Notes under the pieces: generated by a model | What the model saw: the letters and a program-made list of their open reading frames with translations, nothing else | Databases searched by the model: none | What the model was told of the DNA's origin: nothing | Position numbers and translations under genes: made by a program | Shown: one piece after another, positions 1 to 9,626 of the stretch | Layout of the letters: every line of letters starts with the position of its first letter | How positions within the stretch are numbered: position 1 is the stretch's first letter | Source of the DNA: Amia ocellicauda | Taxonomy: Eukaryota; Chordata; Actinopteri; Amiiformes; Amiidae | Length of the DNA: 64,000 nucleotides | Direction of reading: 5' to 3' | NCBI RefSeq assembly: GCF_036373705.1 | Contig: NC_089863.1 | Location: 5,577,357 to 5,641,356, forward strand

Positions 1-648
1 GAGTACTGGCAGGACCAGCACTGAAGGGTGCTGCTATCTCTGAGGCTCCAAAGTCAGCCAGCTCCTCAACCAGCCGCTCCCTGAAGGCCAACTGTGTGAG
101 ATGCGCCAGCCCTTTCACCTTGGTCAGGTGCTGGTGCAGGATGAAGGAGTTGACGACAGCAGTGTCCACAAAGTGGTAAAAGAGGGTCTTGTACCACTTC
201 ATGGTCTTCTGCAGGACATGGCAGTAGCCGACCAGAGCATCGGACAGGTCGACGCCCCCAATTCCAGCAGTGTAGTCCTTCACGGCACAAGGGATGGGGA
301 CATCCTTCCGTATCCAAGCTCCATTCTCCTTCACTCGGCGATTGGCAAAGTCATAAATACATTAATTCATACATACAGTTAGGTCCATAACTGGGTAGAT
401 GAGTAGTGGAGGACACCGTGAGCACACTGGCCTGGTCTGGCTACCCAAGTAGGGGTACTGATGCGGAGGTTCCTAGGGGCAGCCATGGGGGAGGAGCAAT
501 GGCAGGTAGCGGTCCTCAGGCCACTGCAGGAGGAGCTGCTGACGTGGCACCAGTGGATCACAAAGACAGTGCAACACCTCCACTAGGGTTTCTACAGGGC
601 CAGTGCCGATGAGATGTGGAAGACTTCTGCCGACTGGCAGATGCAAGA
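1..648 (-). mobile_element. piggyBac module M1, class A, cut by window start
   Basis: This is the right part of a module. Read on the minus strand it contains the transposase frame with [12 protein letters not shown] and GGVDLSDAL. It carries the class A linker (ttaattcatacatac, gagtagtgg, gaggagcaatgg), with an unusual ataaatac before the linker where other copies have atagatat. It ends in agatgcaaga and runs directly into M2. Confidence 0.85.
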
Positions 649-1742
649 CGCTGAATCGGCGCTGCTGTTGAAACCGAGACAGTCGATACCATCCCACACA
701 GAGATCACCAGACCAGCCCACCTGCTCACTGATTGGGTTAGGAAGAACCGTCACTCAAAACTACTGGACCAATGGAGAGCCGAGATCCACGCCTCCCTGT
801 AAATCCCACCCTCACGACAAAACAGCGCCAAAACTCGTAAACGAAAGAAAAAAATCAAAAGCAAAGAAACGGGCGACGAAAACAAAATTGCAGCATCGCA
901 AGCAAAGACGGGGGCTGCAGGCCAGTTTTGATAAAGTTTTTTTTTTTTTTTTTGCTTTCGATACATTTATTTGTTTTCAATTCTATAAATGTTGCATTCG
1001 ATTTTTTTATTTTTGATCTCAAAATCAATTTTTTGACTAGAGGCAGAGGAGGGTCGTGGTTTGGAGGAGGTGCGACGGCGAGGGCTGACTACCGGAGTAC
1101 TGGCAGGACCAGCACTGAAGGGTGCTGCTATCTCTGAAGCTCCAAAGTCAGCCAGCTCCTCAAACAGCCGCTCCCTGAAGGCCAACTGTGTGAGATGCGC
1201 CAGCCCTTTCACCTTGGTCAGGTGCTGGTGCAGGATGAAGGAGTTGACGACAGCAGTGTCCACAAAGTGGTAAAAGAGGGTCTTCTACCACTTCATGGTC
1301 TTCTGCAGGACATGGCAGTAGCCAAGCAGAGCATCGGACAGGTCGACGCCCCCAATTCCAGCAGTGTAGTCCTTCACGGCACAAGGGATGGGGACATCCT
1401 TCCGTATCCAAGCTCCATTCTCCTTCACTCGGCGATTGGCAAAGTCATATAGATATATATACATACATACAGTTAGGTCCATAACTGGGTAGATGAGCAG
1501 CGGAGGACACCGTGGGCACACTGGCCTGGTCTGGCTACCCAAGTAGGGGTACTGATGCGGAGGTTCCTAGGGGCAGCCATGGGGGAAGAGCATTGGCAGG
1601 TAGCGGTCCTCAGGCCACTGCAGGAGGAGCTGCTGACGTGGCACCAGTGGATCACAAAGACAGTGCAACACCTCCACTAGGGTTTCTACAGGGCCAGTGC
1701 CGATGAGATGTGGAAGACTTCTGCCGACTGGCAGATGCAAGA
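649..1742 (-). mobile_element. piggyBac module M2, mosaic B/A, stop in transposase
   Basis: This full module of 1094 bases lies in tandem with M1 and M3. The transposase frame is split into 1285-1542 (N-terminal side) and 967-1263. A TAC to TAG change turns the Tyr codon of the KWYKTL motif into a stop. The body and linker are class B (gctttcgatac, ccaagcag, atatatatac), but the right end (gtggatcac, cacctccac) is class A, so the copy is a recombinant. It shares the Leu-Phe variant (tcaaacagcc) with M15 and M17. Confidence 0.85.
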
Positions 1743-2033
1743 CGCTGAATCGGCGCTGCTGTTGAAACCGAGACAGTCGATACCATCCCACACAGAGATC
1801 ACCAGACCAGCCCACCTGCTCACTGATTGGGTTAGGAAGAACCGTCACTCAAAACTACTGGACCAATGGAGAGCCGAGATCCACGCCTCCCTGTAAATCC
1901 CACCCTCACGACAAAACAGCGCCAAAACTCGTAAACGAAAGAAAAAAATCAAAAGCAAAGAAACGGGCGACGAAAACAAAATTGCAGCATCGCAAGCAAA
2001 GACGGGGGCTGCAGGCCAGTTTTGATAAAGTTA

Positions 2034-2064
2034 TTTTTTTTTTTTTGCTTTCGATACATTTATT
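2034..2064 (-). promoter_or_regulatory. Poly(A) signal and A-tract at transposase 3' end
   Basis: On the minus strand AATAAA (2059-2064) overlaps the stop codon of the transposase frame. About 12 bases later comes an uninterrupted A-tract (2034-2046, T on the + strand). The same arrangement occurs in every module, with tract length varying between about 13 and 18. This is the layout of a polyadenylated transcript end copied into DNA. Confidence 0.5.
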
Positions 2065-2635
2065 TGTTTTCAATTCTATAAATGTTGCATTCGATTTTTT
2101 TATTTTTGATCTCAAAATCAATTTTTTGACTAGAGGCAGAGGAGGGTCGTGGTTTGGAGGAGGTGCGACGGCGAGGGCTGACTACCGGAGTACTGGCAGG
2201 ACCAGCACTAAAGGGTGCTGCTATCTCTGAAGCTCCAAAGTCAGCCAGCTCCTCAACCAGCCGCTCCCTGAAGGCCAACTGTGTGAGATGCGCCAGCCCT
2301 TTCACCTTGGTCAGGTGCTGGTGCAGGATGAAGGAGTTGACGACAGCAGTGTCCACAAAGTGGTAAAGGAGGGTCTTGTACCACTTCATGGTCTTCTGTA
2401 GGACATGGCAGTAGCCAACCAGAGCATCGGACAGGTCGACGCCCCCAATTCCAGCAGTGTAGTCCTTCACGGCACAAGGGATGGGGACATCCTTCCGTAT
2501 CCAAGCTCCATTCTCCTTCACTCGGCGATTGGCAAAGTCATATAGATATATATACATACATACAGTTAGGTCCATAACTGGGTAGATGAGCAGCGGAGGA
2601 CACCGTGGGCACACTGGCCTGGTCTGGCTACCCAA
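2060..2635 (-). pseudogene. piggyBac transposase C-terminal fragment (PGBD4-like)
   Basis: This 191-codon open frame is the C-terminal part of the DDE_Tnp_1_7 transposase domain. About residues 40 to 115 fit the family well: [31 protein letters not shown] (the Asp of GGVD corresponds to the last conserved Asp of piggyBac transposases), [19 protein letters not shown] and [10 protein letters not shown]. Residues 1 to about 35 (CPRCPPLL, then an AT-rich linker) are not recognisable transposase. The tail from residue 125 is Ser/Pro/Arg rich and ends in Lys/Asn-rich sequence read from the A/T-rich 3' end. The domain carrying the first two catalytic Asp residues and the N-terminus are absent, so this is a fragment that cannot catalyse transposition. 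Whole piggyBac transposases are usually about 550 to 600 residues. The same frame is open in M4, M6, M7, M10, M12, M13, M21 and M23. Confidence 0.82.
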
Positions 2636-2825
2636 GTAGGGGTACTGATGCGGAGGTTCCTAGGGGCAGCCATGGGGGAAGAGCATTGGCAGGTAGCGGT
2701 CCTCAGGCCACTGCAGGAGGAGCTGCTGACGTGGCACCAGTGCATCACAAAGACAGTGCAACACCACCACTAGGGTTTCTACAGGGCCAGTGCCGATGAG
2801 ATGTGGAAGACTTCTGCCGACTGGC

Positions 2826-4171
2826 CAGGAATTGAGAGGAAGGGATTGTGACTGGGTAGCTGAGTTGGCGTGAAGCAGAGAGTGTGTGCCAATGCTATGC
2901 GGGAGCGAGCGCCTGTGTGATAGAGAGCAGAATAGAGTGAGATAGGGAGTTAAGTGTAATTGTTTGGGCGTGGGTCTCAGCCGATAGGGGCCTTTTAGAT
3001 TGTGTTTTTTAAGGCCAATAAACCTTCCTGACGTTGCTTTATACTTGTTGTCTGCTAAAGGAAAAAGACCCCCGCTTGCTACAATACTTTTGTTTGTTAA
3101 CTTTCGAACTTTGGATTCACTTGACAATAGTACGTCCACCTGCTTCCGCAGTCAGTGCACCAGTCACAATCATAGATTTTATAGATTTGCTTTAACCCTG
3201 GCCAGTAGGAATTCGACCTGCCCACATCAAACATCTGCGTCTCTCTGCCCCCGCCCCTCCCCCAAGGCATCGCAGGCTGGCAGGCAGCACAGACACAAGG
3301 CTGCGCGCACACAAGAGCAAACCCACAAGCAGTGACCACATAGATACAGAATACTTTGTAAAAAATAATCCCAACGCTGGACGGGCCCCTTCGCTGGCTG
3401 GGGCCCCGGGACTCGAGCCCTGGTAAGCCCTTGCAATAAGTAAGCCTGACTACACCTATACTTAAGAATTAAACCGGCTCATCGTTATTGAAAGCGAAGA
3501 AAATGTGAACAATCTTCTGTTTTTCACTTCTGACAGATTACATACAAATTTAAATACATTCGCTACATCATGAATGAACCAACTGGCAATATATTGTCTT
3601 TGAAATGAACTTTACACCATTCCGCGATACAGCGAATAAAAAGCCTATCATTGAACTTTTATAACGTATATTTTGAAAACAACCACAGTCATACATACAA
3701 CCTGCTACTTGAGAAACATAAATATTCTACTTTTCAGTACATCTAAACATTTGTATAAGTCGTGAAGTGAACTTACTTTAAGCGCACTCTTCGGTCTGAA
3801 GTCATCTGAGGAGCCTTTTCTCAAAGTGGTCTGAAGGAAGAGCACTCGAGCGCTTTCAAATAATGAATCTGGGAACATCTGTGACAGTATCAAACACGTG
3901 TTTAATGATTTATTATCCATTATTCGAGTTGCATACTGCAACTTCGGAGTCCTATACGACAAGGTCAGTGTGGAACCGTGTATGCATGTCGTTATCCATC
4001 CAACACAAAACTATAATCGTGACTTTTGATCTTTAAAAAACATTGCTCGTGCCACTTTCCTTATGAATACGTTAATAAATAATCGAAGTCTTGTGGAGCT
4101 TACATCAGTTCATAATGACACAATCTGTTCCATATTTTGGATCTTTCTATCTCACGAGCAAAGTCACCGCT
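2826..4171. other. U left segment: noncoding, 1346 bp before tRNA
   Basis: This stretch recurs before every tRNA. From left to right it holds a G-rich GAGA-like part (2826-2950), an AATAAA at 3017-3022, a C-rich patch (3240-3260), a strong GC-rich inverted repeat (3383-3406), AT-rich sequence (3450-3700) and a small perfect inverted repeat gttgca-tac-tgcaac (about 3928-3942). Open frames of 60 to 111 codons occur on both strands but match nothing I know and have no coding signature. I see no gene here. Confidence 0.6.
3383..3406. repeat. GC-rich inverted repeat (hairpin)
   Basis: GGGCCCC (3383-3389) and GGGGCCC (3400-3406) form a perfect 7-bp stem with a 10-base loop, followed by cccgggactcgagccc. 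It lies 789 bases before the tRNA and recurs at the same offset in all 13 units. No terminator or gene boundary is evident, so its role is unknown. Confidence 0.6.
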
Positions 4172-4243
4172 TCCCTGGTGGTCTAGTGGTTAGGATTCGG
4201 CGCTCTCACCGCCGCGGCCCGGGTTCGATTCCCGGTCAGGGAA
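4172..4243 (+). tRNA. tRNA-Glu-CTC: tRNA-Glu (CTC), copy 1, canonical
   Basis: This 72-nt tRNA decodes GAG. The acceptor stem pairs TCCCTGG with TCAGGGA, leaving discriminator A72 (linear numbering). The anticodon stem is CGGCG/CGCCG around loop CTCTCAC, with anticodon CTC at linear 34-36. The T arm is CCGGG-TTCGATT-CCCGG. The internal Pol III promoters are present: an A box (TGGTCTAGTGG from base 8) and a perfect B box (GGTTCGATTCC at 51-61). There is no intron and no encoded CCA, as expected for a nuclear eukaryotic gene. Downstream there are only three Ts (4251-4253), and the first T4 lies at 4578, so termination may be inefficient. Confidence 0.97.
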
Positions 4244-4970
4244 CTCGCTCTTTCCCGCCCCTTCCATAAGCGAATGGAAAATCAATAAATCAAAACGAGC
4301 ACTAATCACGCTAAGTAGAGTGCATGTTATCAAATATGTATTTCCTGACTTCCCGTTTCAATGCTTGTAATGAGGGTGGGAGGTGCTGTATTGTGAGAAG
4401 AAGGGCCATGTGCGCTGCTTGCAAAATGCAGGATGCGAAGGTAGCACATTACAAAGGATTGAGGGAGAGAGACGATACTGCATTTCATAATACATCTTGA
4501 GACAGGTGTGAATTCTCACACTGTCAGAGAGTTGGCGCTGTCTTGGAAATATTACAGTGGTGGGTCCAAGGAGACACTTTTGTAAGTCAATCTTATTTGC
4601 ACGCTTGTATTATTTCATGCTAATTTGTCTTTGAGTGACCATCTAGGGAGGCATGTAAGAAATGCTGGAAATAAACTCATTCATGAACGGAAAAGATGTT
4701 CAGTTAAACTTCCGCAGTTTATTGTTAACCTATTTCTTGCTTTAATTTACTAATGTGATCTTTATAAGTGACATGGGAATCGAGAATTAGTCAAAGGTAT
4801 TGAAGAGGTTACTACTGTAATTTGTGAGTTGTTGATTACTATAGAGGGAGGGCTGGAAGACTTAAGGGGATCTAAAATATACATTCTTTTTTTGTTTTGA
4901 TTAGAGAAACATTGGTTTGAGCACCAGTTGAGCTTAAAACGTTTGAATTTAGGAGGAGATTAAGGTTAAC
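4244..4970. other. U right segment between tRNA and LINE: nothing recognised
   Basis: This noncoding stretch follows the tRNA. It begins with a weak Pol III stop (TTT at 4251) and C-rich sequence. The first T4 is at 4578-4581. A 7-base indel at the catgctaat site (tgacggctg present in units 3, 6, 7 and 12) helps to class units. No gene or RNA is recognised. Confidence 0.5.
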
Positions 4971-5245
4971 CATCAACGGCTTTAAGGAAATCCCTGGTTT
5001 TGTTGTCCGTGAGAGCTGTTTGTATGTGTTCAGTTAGCAGTAAAGTGGCTGATGCAAGACGATCTTTTTGTGCAAAAGACAAACTGATTTTCAGATTCTG
5101 ATTCTGAGATTCTAAATAAAAAACTGGCCAGTAAGTATTTTTCCAAATATTTTTTAGAACAGGTACAATGCTGATGGGTCTGTAGTTCGAAATGTGTTCT
5201 TTAATCAGATGGGGGTGATCAAGCCTTTCTTACAAATGGGATGAG
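4971..5245 (-). mobile_element. LINE reverse-transcriptase fragment, copy 1
   Basis: Read on the minus strand, 5245 to 5224 encodes LIPFVRK, resembling the (V)IPIFKKG motif before the LINE RT core. A frame change follows, then 82 codons without a stop. They include SNYRPIS followed by IVPVLKNIW (LINE consensus close to SNYRPISLLPVLSKIFE) and, after about 30 residues, ATLLLTEHIQTAL and DFLKAVD. The last two fit the stretch between the QFGFR region and the FLDLSKAFD catalytic motif. The first catalytic Asp motif is degraded, and nothing of the YADD region is seen. This is an old, 5'- and 3'-truncated fragment of a Jockey/L2/CR1-like LINE; the clade cannot be fixed by eye. It lies opposite in strand to the tRNA. 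Confidence 0.65.
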
Positions 5246-5684
5246 TGTTATTTAAGATGCAAAGATTAGTAATGTGATGAATAATATTTTATACACATCT
5301 GTTGCGTAAAGAATGCTGACCAGCACCAGTCTACTCAAACACTCCAATATCAGCAACAAACTTAGGTTATGTTATGTTCATTATTATGCAGGAGGTAAAC
5401 CATCTGGTATTTGAATGAGATGTAATCACTTCCAATAGATAAGACTGTAACCTGTCTATCTGAAGATGCAAAAAGGCTTCTCCAAACTCACATGTATATT
5501 TATCTATAATCTATATTTATGTTTTATGGAATAAACTTGTTACTTCTTCATCGCTGTATCCTGGGATTTACTAAAACCACTACAGATATAAAGAGCGATA
5601 ATAGTCTTGAATTCAATAAACATGATCCAGTGATTGTGCAGCTCTTGACTGCAGGTCTCTGCGCATACAGGGTGTTTAATGAGT
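5246..5684. other. U right end before module: AT-rich, no gene
   Basis: AT-rich sequence follows, with repeated ttatgttatgtt and tatctataatctatattta. The frame starting at 5519 runs into the module and has no recognisable protein. The segment ends at gtgtttaatgagt, the fixed entry point into the piggyBac module. Confidence 0.5.
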
Positions 5685-6767
5685 CGCTGAATCGGCGCTG
5701 CTGTTTAAACCGAGACAGTCGATACCATCCCACACAGAGATCACCAGACCAGCCCACCTGCTCACTGATTGGGTTAGGAAGAACCGTCACTCAAAACTAC
5801 TCGACCAATGGAGAGCCATGATCCACGCCTCCCTGTAAATCCCACCCTCACGACAAAACAGCGCCAAAACTCGTAAACGAAAGAAAAAAAATCGAAAGCA
5901 AAGAAACTGGCGACGAAAACAAAAAATGCAGCATCACAAGCAAAGACGAGGGCTGCAGGCCAGTCTTGATAAAGTTTTTTTTTTTTTTGATTTCAATACA
6001 TTTATTTGTATTCAATTCTATAAATGTTGCATTCGATTTTTTTATTTTTGATCTCAAAATCAATTTTTTGACTAGAGGCAGAGGAGGGTCGTGGTTTGGA
6101 GGAGGTGCGACGGCGAGGGCTGACTACCGGAGTACTGGCAGGACCAGCACTGAAGGGTGCTGCTATCTCTGAAGCTCCAAAGTCAGCCAGCTCCTCAACC
6201 AGCCGCTCCCTGAAGGCCAACTGTGTGAGATGCGCCAGCCCTTTCACCTTGGTCAGGTGCTGGTGCAGGACGAAGGAGTTGACGACAGCAGTGTCCACAA
6301 AGTGGTAAAAGAGGGTCTTGTACCACTTCATGGTCTTCTGCAGGACATGGCAGTAGCCGACCAGAGCATCGGACAGGTCGACGCCCCCAATTCCAGCAGT
6401 GTAGTCCTTCACGGCACAAGGGATGGGGACATCCTTCCGTATCCAAGCTCCATTCTCCTTCACTCGGCGATTGGCAAAGTCATATAGATATATATACATA
6501 CATACAGTTAGGTCCATAACTGGGTAGATGAGCAGCGGAGGACACCGTGGGCACACTGGCCTGGTCTGGCTACCCAAGTAGGGGTACTGATGCGGAGGTT
6601 CCTAGGGGCAGCCATGGGGGAAGAGCATTGGCAGGTAGCGGTCCTCAGGCCACTGCAGGAGGAGCTGCTGACGTGGCACCAGTGCATCACAAAGACAGTG
6701 CAACACCACCACTAGGGTTTCTACAGGGCCAGTGCCGATGAGATGTGGAAGACTTCTGCCGACTGGC
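5685..6767 (-). mobile_element. piggyBac module M4, A-to-B recombinant, single
   Basis: This single module starts as class A (ctcgaccaatgg, gccatgatcc, gatttcaatac, ccgaccag) and ends as class B (atatatatac, gagcagcgg, gaagagcattgg). The switch lies between about 6360 and 6490. The transposase frame is open over 191 codons (6002-6577). One residue differs from most copies (SFVLHQ for SFILHQ), a difference shared with M5. Confidence 0.88.
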
Positions 6768-8113
6768 CAGGAATTGAGAGGAAGGGATTGTGACTGGGTA
6801 GCTGAGTTGGCGTGAAGCAGAGAGTGTGTGCCAATGCTATGCGGGAGCGAGCGCCTGTGTGATAGAGAGCAGAATAGAGTGAGATAGGGAGTTAAGTGTA
6901 ATTGTTTGGGCGTGGGTCTCAGCCGATAGGGGCCTTTTAGATTGTGTTTTTTAAGGCCAATAAACCTTCCTGACGTTGCTTTATACTTGTTGTCTGCTAA
7001 AGGAAAAAGACCCCCGCTTGCTACAATACTTTTGTTTGTTAACTTTCGAACTTTGGATTCACTTGACAATAGTACGTCCACCTGCTTCCGCAGTCAGTGC
7101 ACCAGTCACAATCATAGATTTTATAGATTTGCTTTAACCCTGGCCAGTAGGAATTCGACCTGCCCACATCAAACATCTGCGTCTCTCTGCCCCCGCCCCT
7201 CCCCCAAGGCATCGCAGGCTGGCAGGCAGCACAGACACAAGGCTGCGCGCACACAAGAGCAAACCCACAAGCAGTGACCACATAGATACAGAATACTTTG
7301 TAAAAAATAATCCCAACGCTGGACGGGCCCCTTCGCTGGCTGGGGCCCCGGGACTCGAGCCCTGGTAAGCCCTTGCAATAAGTAAGCCTGACTACACCTA
7401 TACTTAAGAATTAAACCGGCTCATCGTTATTGAAAGCGAAGAAAATGTGAACAATCTTCTGTTTTTCACTTCTGACAGATTACATACAAATTTAAATACA
7501 TTCGCTACATCATGAATGAACCAACTGGCAATATATTGTCTTTGAAATGAACTTTACACCATTCCGCGATACAGCGAATAAAAAGCCTATCATTGAACTT
7601 TTATAACGTATATTTTGAAAACAACCACAGTCATACATACAACCTGCTACTTGAGAAACATAAATATTCTACTTTTCAGTACATCTAAACATTTGTATAA
7701 GTCGTGAAGTGAACTTACTTTAAGCGCACTCTTCGGTCTGAAGTCATCTGAGGAGCCTTTTCTCAAAGTGGTCTGAAGGAAGAGCACTCGAGCGCTTTCA
7801 AATAATGAATCTGGGAACATCTGTGACAGTATCAAACACGTGTTTAATGATTTATTATCCATTATTCGAGTTGCATACTGCAACTTCGGAGTCCTATACG
7901 ACAAGGTCAGTGTGGAACCGTGTATGCATGTCGTTATCCATCCAACACAAAACTATAATCGTGACTTTTGATCTTTAAAAAACATTGCTCGTGCCACTTT
8001 CCTTATGAATACGTTAATAAATAATCGAAGTCTTGTGGAGCTTACATCAGTTCATAATGACACAATCTGTTCCATATTTTGGATCTTTCTATCTCACGAG
8101 CAAAGTCACCGCT

Positions 8114-8185
8114 TCCCTGGTGGTCTAGTGGTTAGGATTCGGCGCTCTCACCGCCGCGGCCCGGGTTCGATTCCCGGTCAGGGAA
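8114..8185 (+). tRNA. tRNA-Glu-CTC: tRNA-Glu (CTC), copy 2, canonical
   Basis: Same 72-nt sequence as copy 1, with all stems and both internal promoter boxes intact. It is followed by ctcgctctttccc, that is T3 only. The flanks are the same as those of copy 1 as far as I can see. Confidence 0.97.
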
Positions 8186-8912
8186 CTCGCTCTTTCCCGC
8201 CCCTTCCATAAGCGAATGGAAAATCAATAAATCAAAACGAGCACTAATCACGCTAAGTAGAGTGCATGTTATCAAATATGTATTTCCTGACTTCCCGTTT
8301 CAATGCTTGTAATGAGGGTGGGAGGTGCTGTATTGTGAGAAGAAGGGCCATGTGCGCTGCTTGCAAAATGCAGGATGCGAAGGTAGCACATTACAAAGGA
8401 TTGAGGGAGAGAGACGATACTGCATTTCATAATACATCTTGAGACAGGTGTGAATTCTCACACTGTCAGAGAGTTGGCGCTGTCTTGGAAATATTACAGT
8501 GGTGGGTCCAAGGAGACACTTTTGTAAGTCAATCTTATTTGCACGCTTGTATTATTTCATGCTAATTTGTCTTTGAGTGACCATCTAGGGAGGCATGTAA
8601 GAAATGCTGGAAATAAACTCATTCATGAACGGAAAAGATGTTCAGTTAAACTTCCGCAGTTTATTGTTAACCTATTTCTTGCTTTAATTTACTAATGTGA
8701 TCTTTATAAGTGACATGGGAATCGAGAATTAGTCAAAGGTATTGAAGAGGTTACTACTGTAATTTGTGAGTTGTTGATTACTATAGAGGGAGGGCTGGAA
8801 GACTTAAGGGGATCTAAAATATACATTCTTTTTTTGTTTTGATTAGAGAAACATTGGTTTGAGCACCAGTTGAGCTTAAAACGTTTGAATTTAGGAGGAG
8901 ATTAAGGTTAAC

Positions 8913-9187
8913 CATCAACGGCTTTAAGGAAATCCCTGGTTTTGTTGTCCGTGAGAGCTGTTTGTATGTGTTCAGTTAGCAGTAAAGTGGCTGATGCAAG
9001 ACGATCTTTTTGTGCAAAAGACAAACTGATTTTCAGATTCTGATTCTGAGATTCTAAATAAAAAACTGGCCAGTAAGTATTTTTCCAAATATTTTTTAGA
9101 ACAGGTACAATGCTGATGGGTCTGTAGTTCGAAATGTGTTCTTTAATCAGATGGGGGTGATCAAGCCTTTCTTACAAATGGGATGAG
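8913..9187 (-). mobile_element. LINE RT fragment, copy 2
   Basis: Same content as the fragment in U1 (LIPFVRK, SNYRPIS, TLLLTEHIQTAL), with no difference seen. Confidence 0.63.
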
Positions 9188-9626
9188 TGTTATTTAAGAT
9201 GCAAAGATTAGTAATGTGATGAATAATATTTTATACACATCTGTTGCGTAAAGAATGCTGACCAGCACCAGTCTACTCAAACACTCCAATATCAGCAACA
9301 AACTTAGGTTATGTTATGTTCATTATTATGCAGGAGGTAAACCATCTGGTATTTGAATGAGATGTAATCACTTCCAATAGATAAGACTGTAACCTGTCTA
9401 TCTGAAGATGCAAAAAGGCTTCTCCAAACTCACATGTATATTTATCTATAATCTATATTTATGTTTTATGGAATAAACTTGTTACTTCTTCATCGCTGTA
9501 TCCTGGGATTTACTAAAACCACTACAGATATAAAGAGCGATAATAGTCTTGAATTCAATAAACATGATCCAGTGATTGTGCAGCTCTTGACTGCAGGTCT
9601 CTGCGCATACAGGGTGTTTAATGAGT

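Larger units (their letters stand above)
1743..2825 (-). mobile_element. piggyBac module M3, class B
   Basis: Third module of the left cluster, which therefore holds at least three modules, more than any complete cluster in the window. The transposase frame is open over 191 codons (2060-2635). The right end is the exit type: gccgactggc continues into U1 (caggaattgag) instead of agatgcaaga. The poly(T) run is shorter here (2034-2046). Confidence 0.88.
2826..6767 (+). repeat. Array unit 1 (U1 + M4), 3942 bp, single-module class
   Basis: U1 spans 2826-5684 and is followed by one module. Its tRNA is canonical. The post-tRNA flank has the aaacgagcactaatcacg variant shared with units 2, 8, 9, 10 and 11. 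U1 and U2 show no difference that I could see by eye, so these two are among the most recently copied units. Confidence 0.93.

Noticed and set aside
473-754. A 93-codon minus-strand frame (LPHLIGTGPVETL, LVPRQQLLLQW) in the module's 5' part
   Set aside because: It could be a scrap of a host exon captured upstream of the transposase fragment, but it matches nothing I know and is frame-broken against the transposase. It is left as part of the module.
2847-3083. A 237-bp TGTG...TACA segment with AATAAA near its end, like a solo LTR
   Set aside because: There is no target-site duplication, no primer-binding site after it and no matching partner. The resemblance is no more than chance would give, so I do not annotate a retroviral relic.
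2660-3139. A 159-codon minus-strand frame across the M3/U1 border, repeated in most units
   Set aside because: It spans two unrelated blocks, overlaps the 5' side of the module and has a low-complexity Ser/Leu/His-rich translation. It is a chance frame.
3192-3210. TTAACCCTGGCCAGTAGG, resembling a piggyBac end at its TTAA target
   Set aside because: No inverted partner ending in GGGTTAA was found around the module, and the site is far from the transposase fragment. One end alone does not support it.
3400-3440. B-box-like gggctcgagtccc on the minus strand, possible tRNA-derived SINE
   Set aside because: There is one mismatch to the B box, no acceptable A box at the right distance and no tRNA-like fold. 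It is probably part of the GC-rich inverted repeat region.
3705-3962. An 85-codon minus-strand open frame (DSLFESARVLF, SLHDLYKCLDV) present in every unit
   Set aside because: It is conserved only because the whole unit is nearly identical. I recognise no domain, and unit 4 has a longer version by one stop loss. Not called a gene.
5760-5815. Two CCAAT-box-like motifs in opposite orientation near the module entry
   Set aside because: There is no TATA, no initiator and no gene at a fitting distance. Short motifs like this are expected by chance.
5519-5821. A 100-codon + strand frame from U into the module
   Set aside because: It is closed in some units by one base (gttgaaacc for gtttaaacc) and has no recognisable protein.
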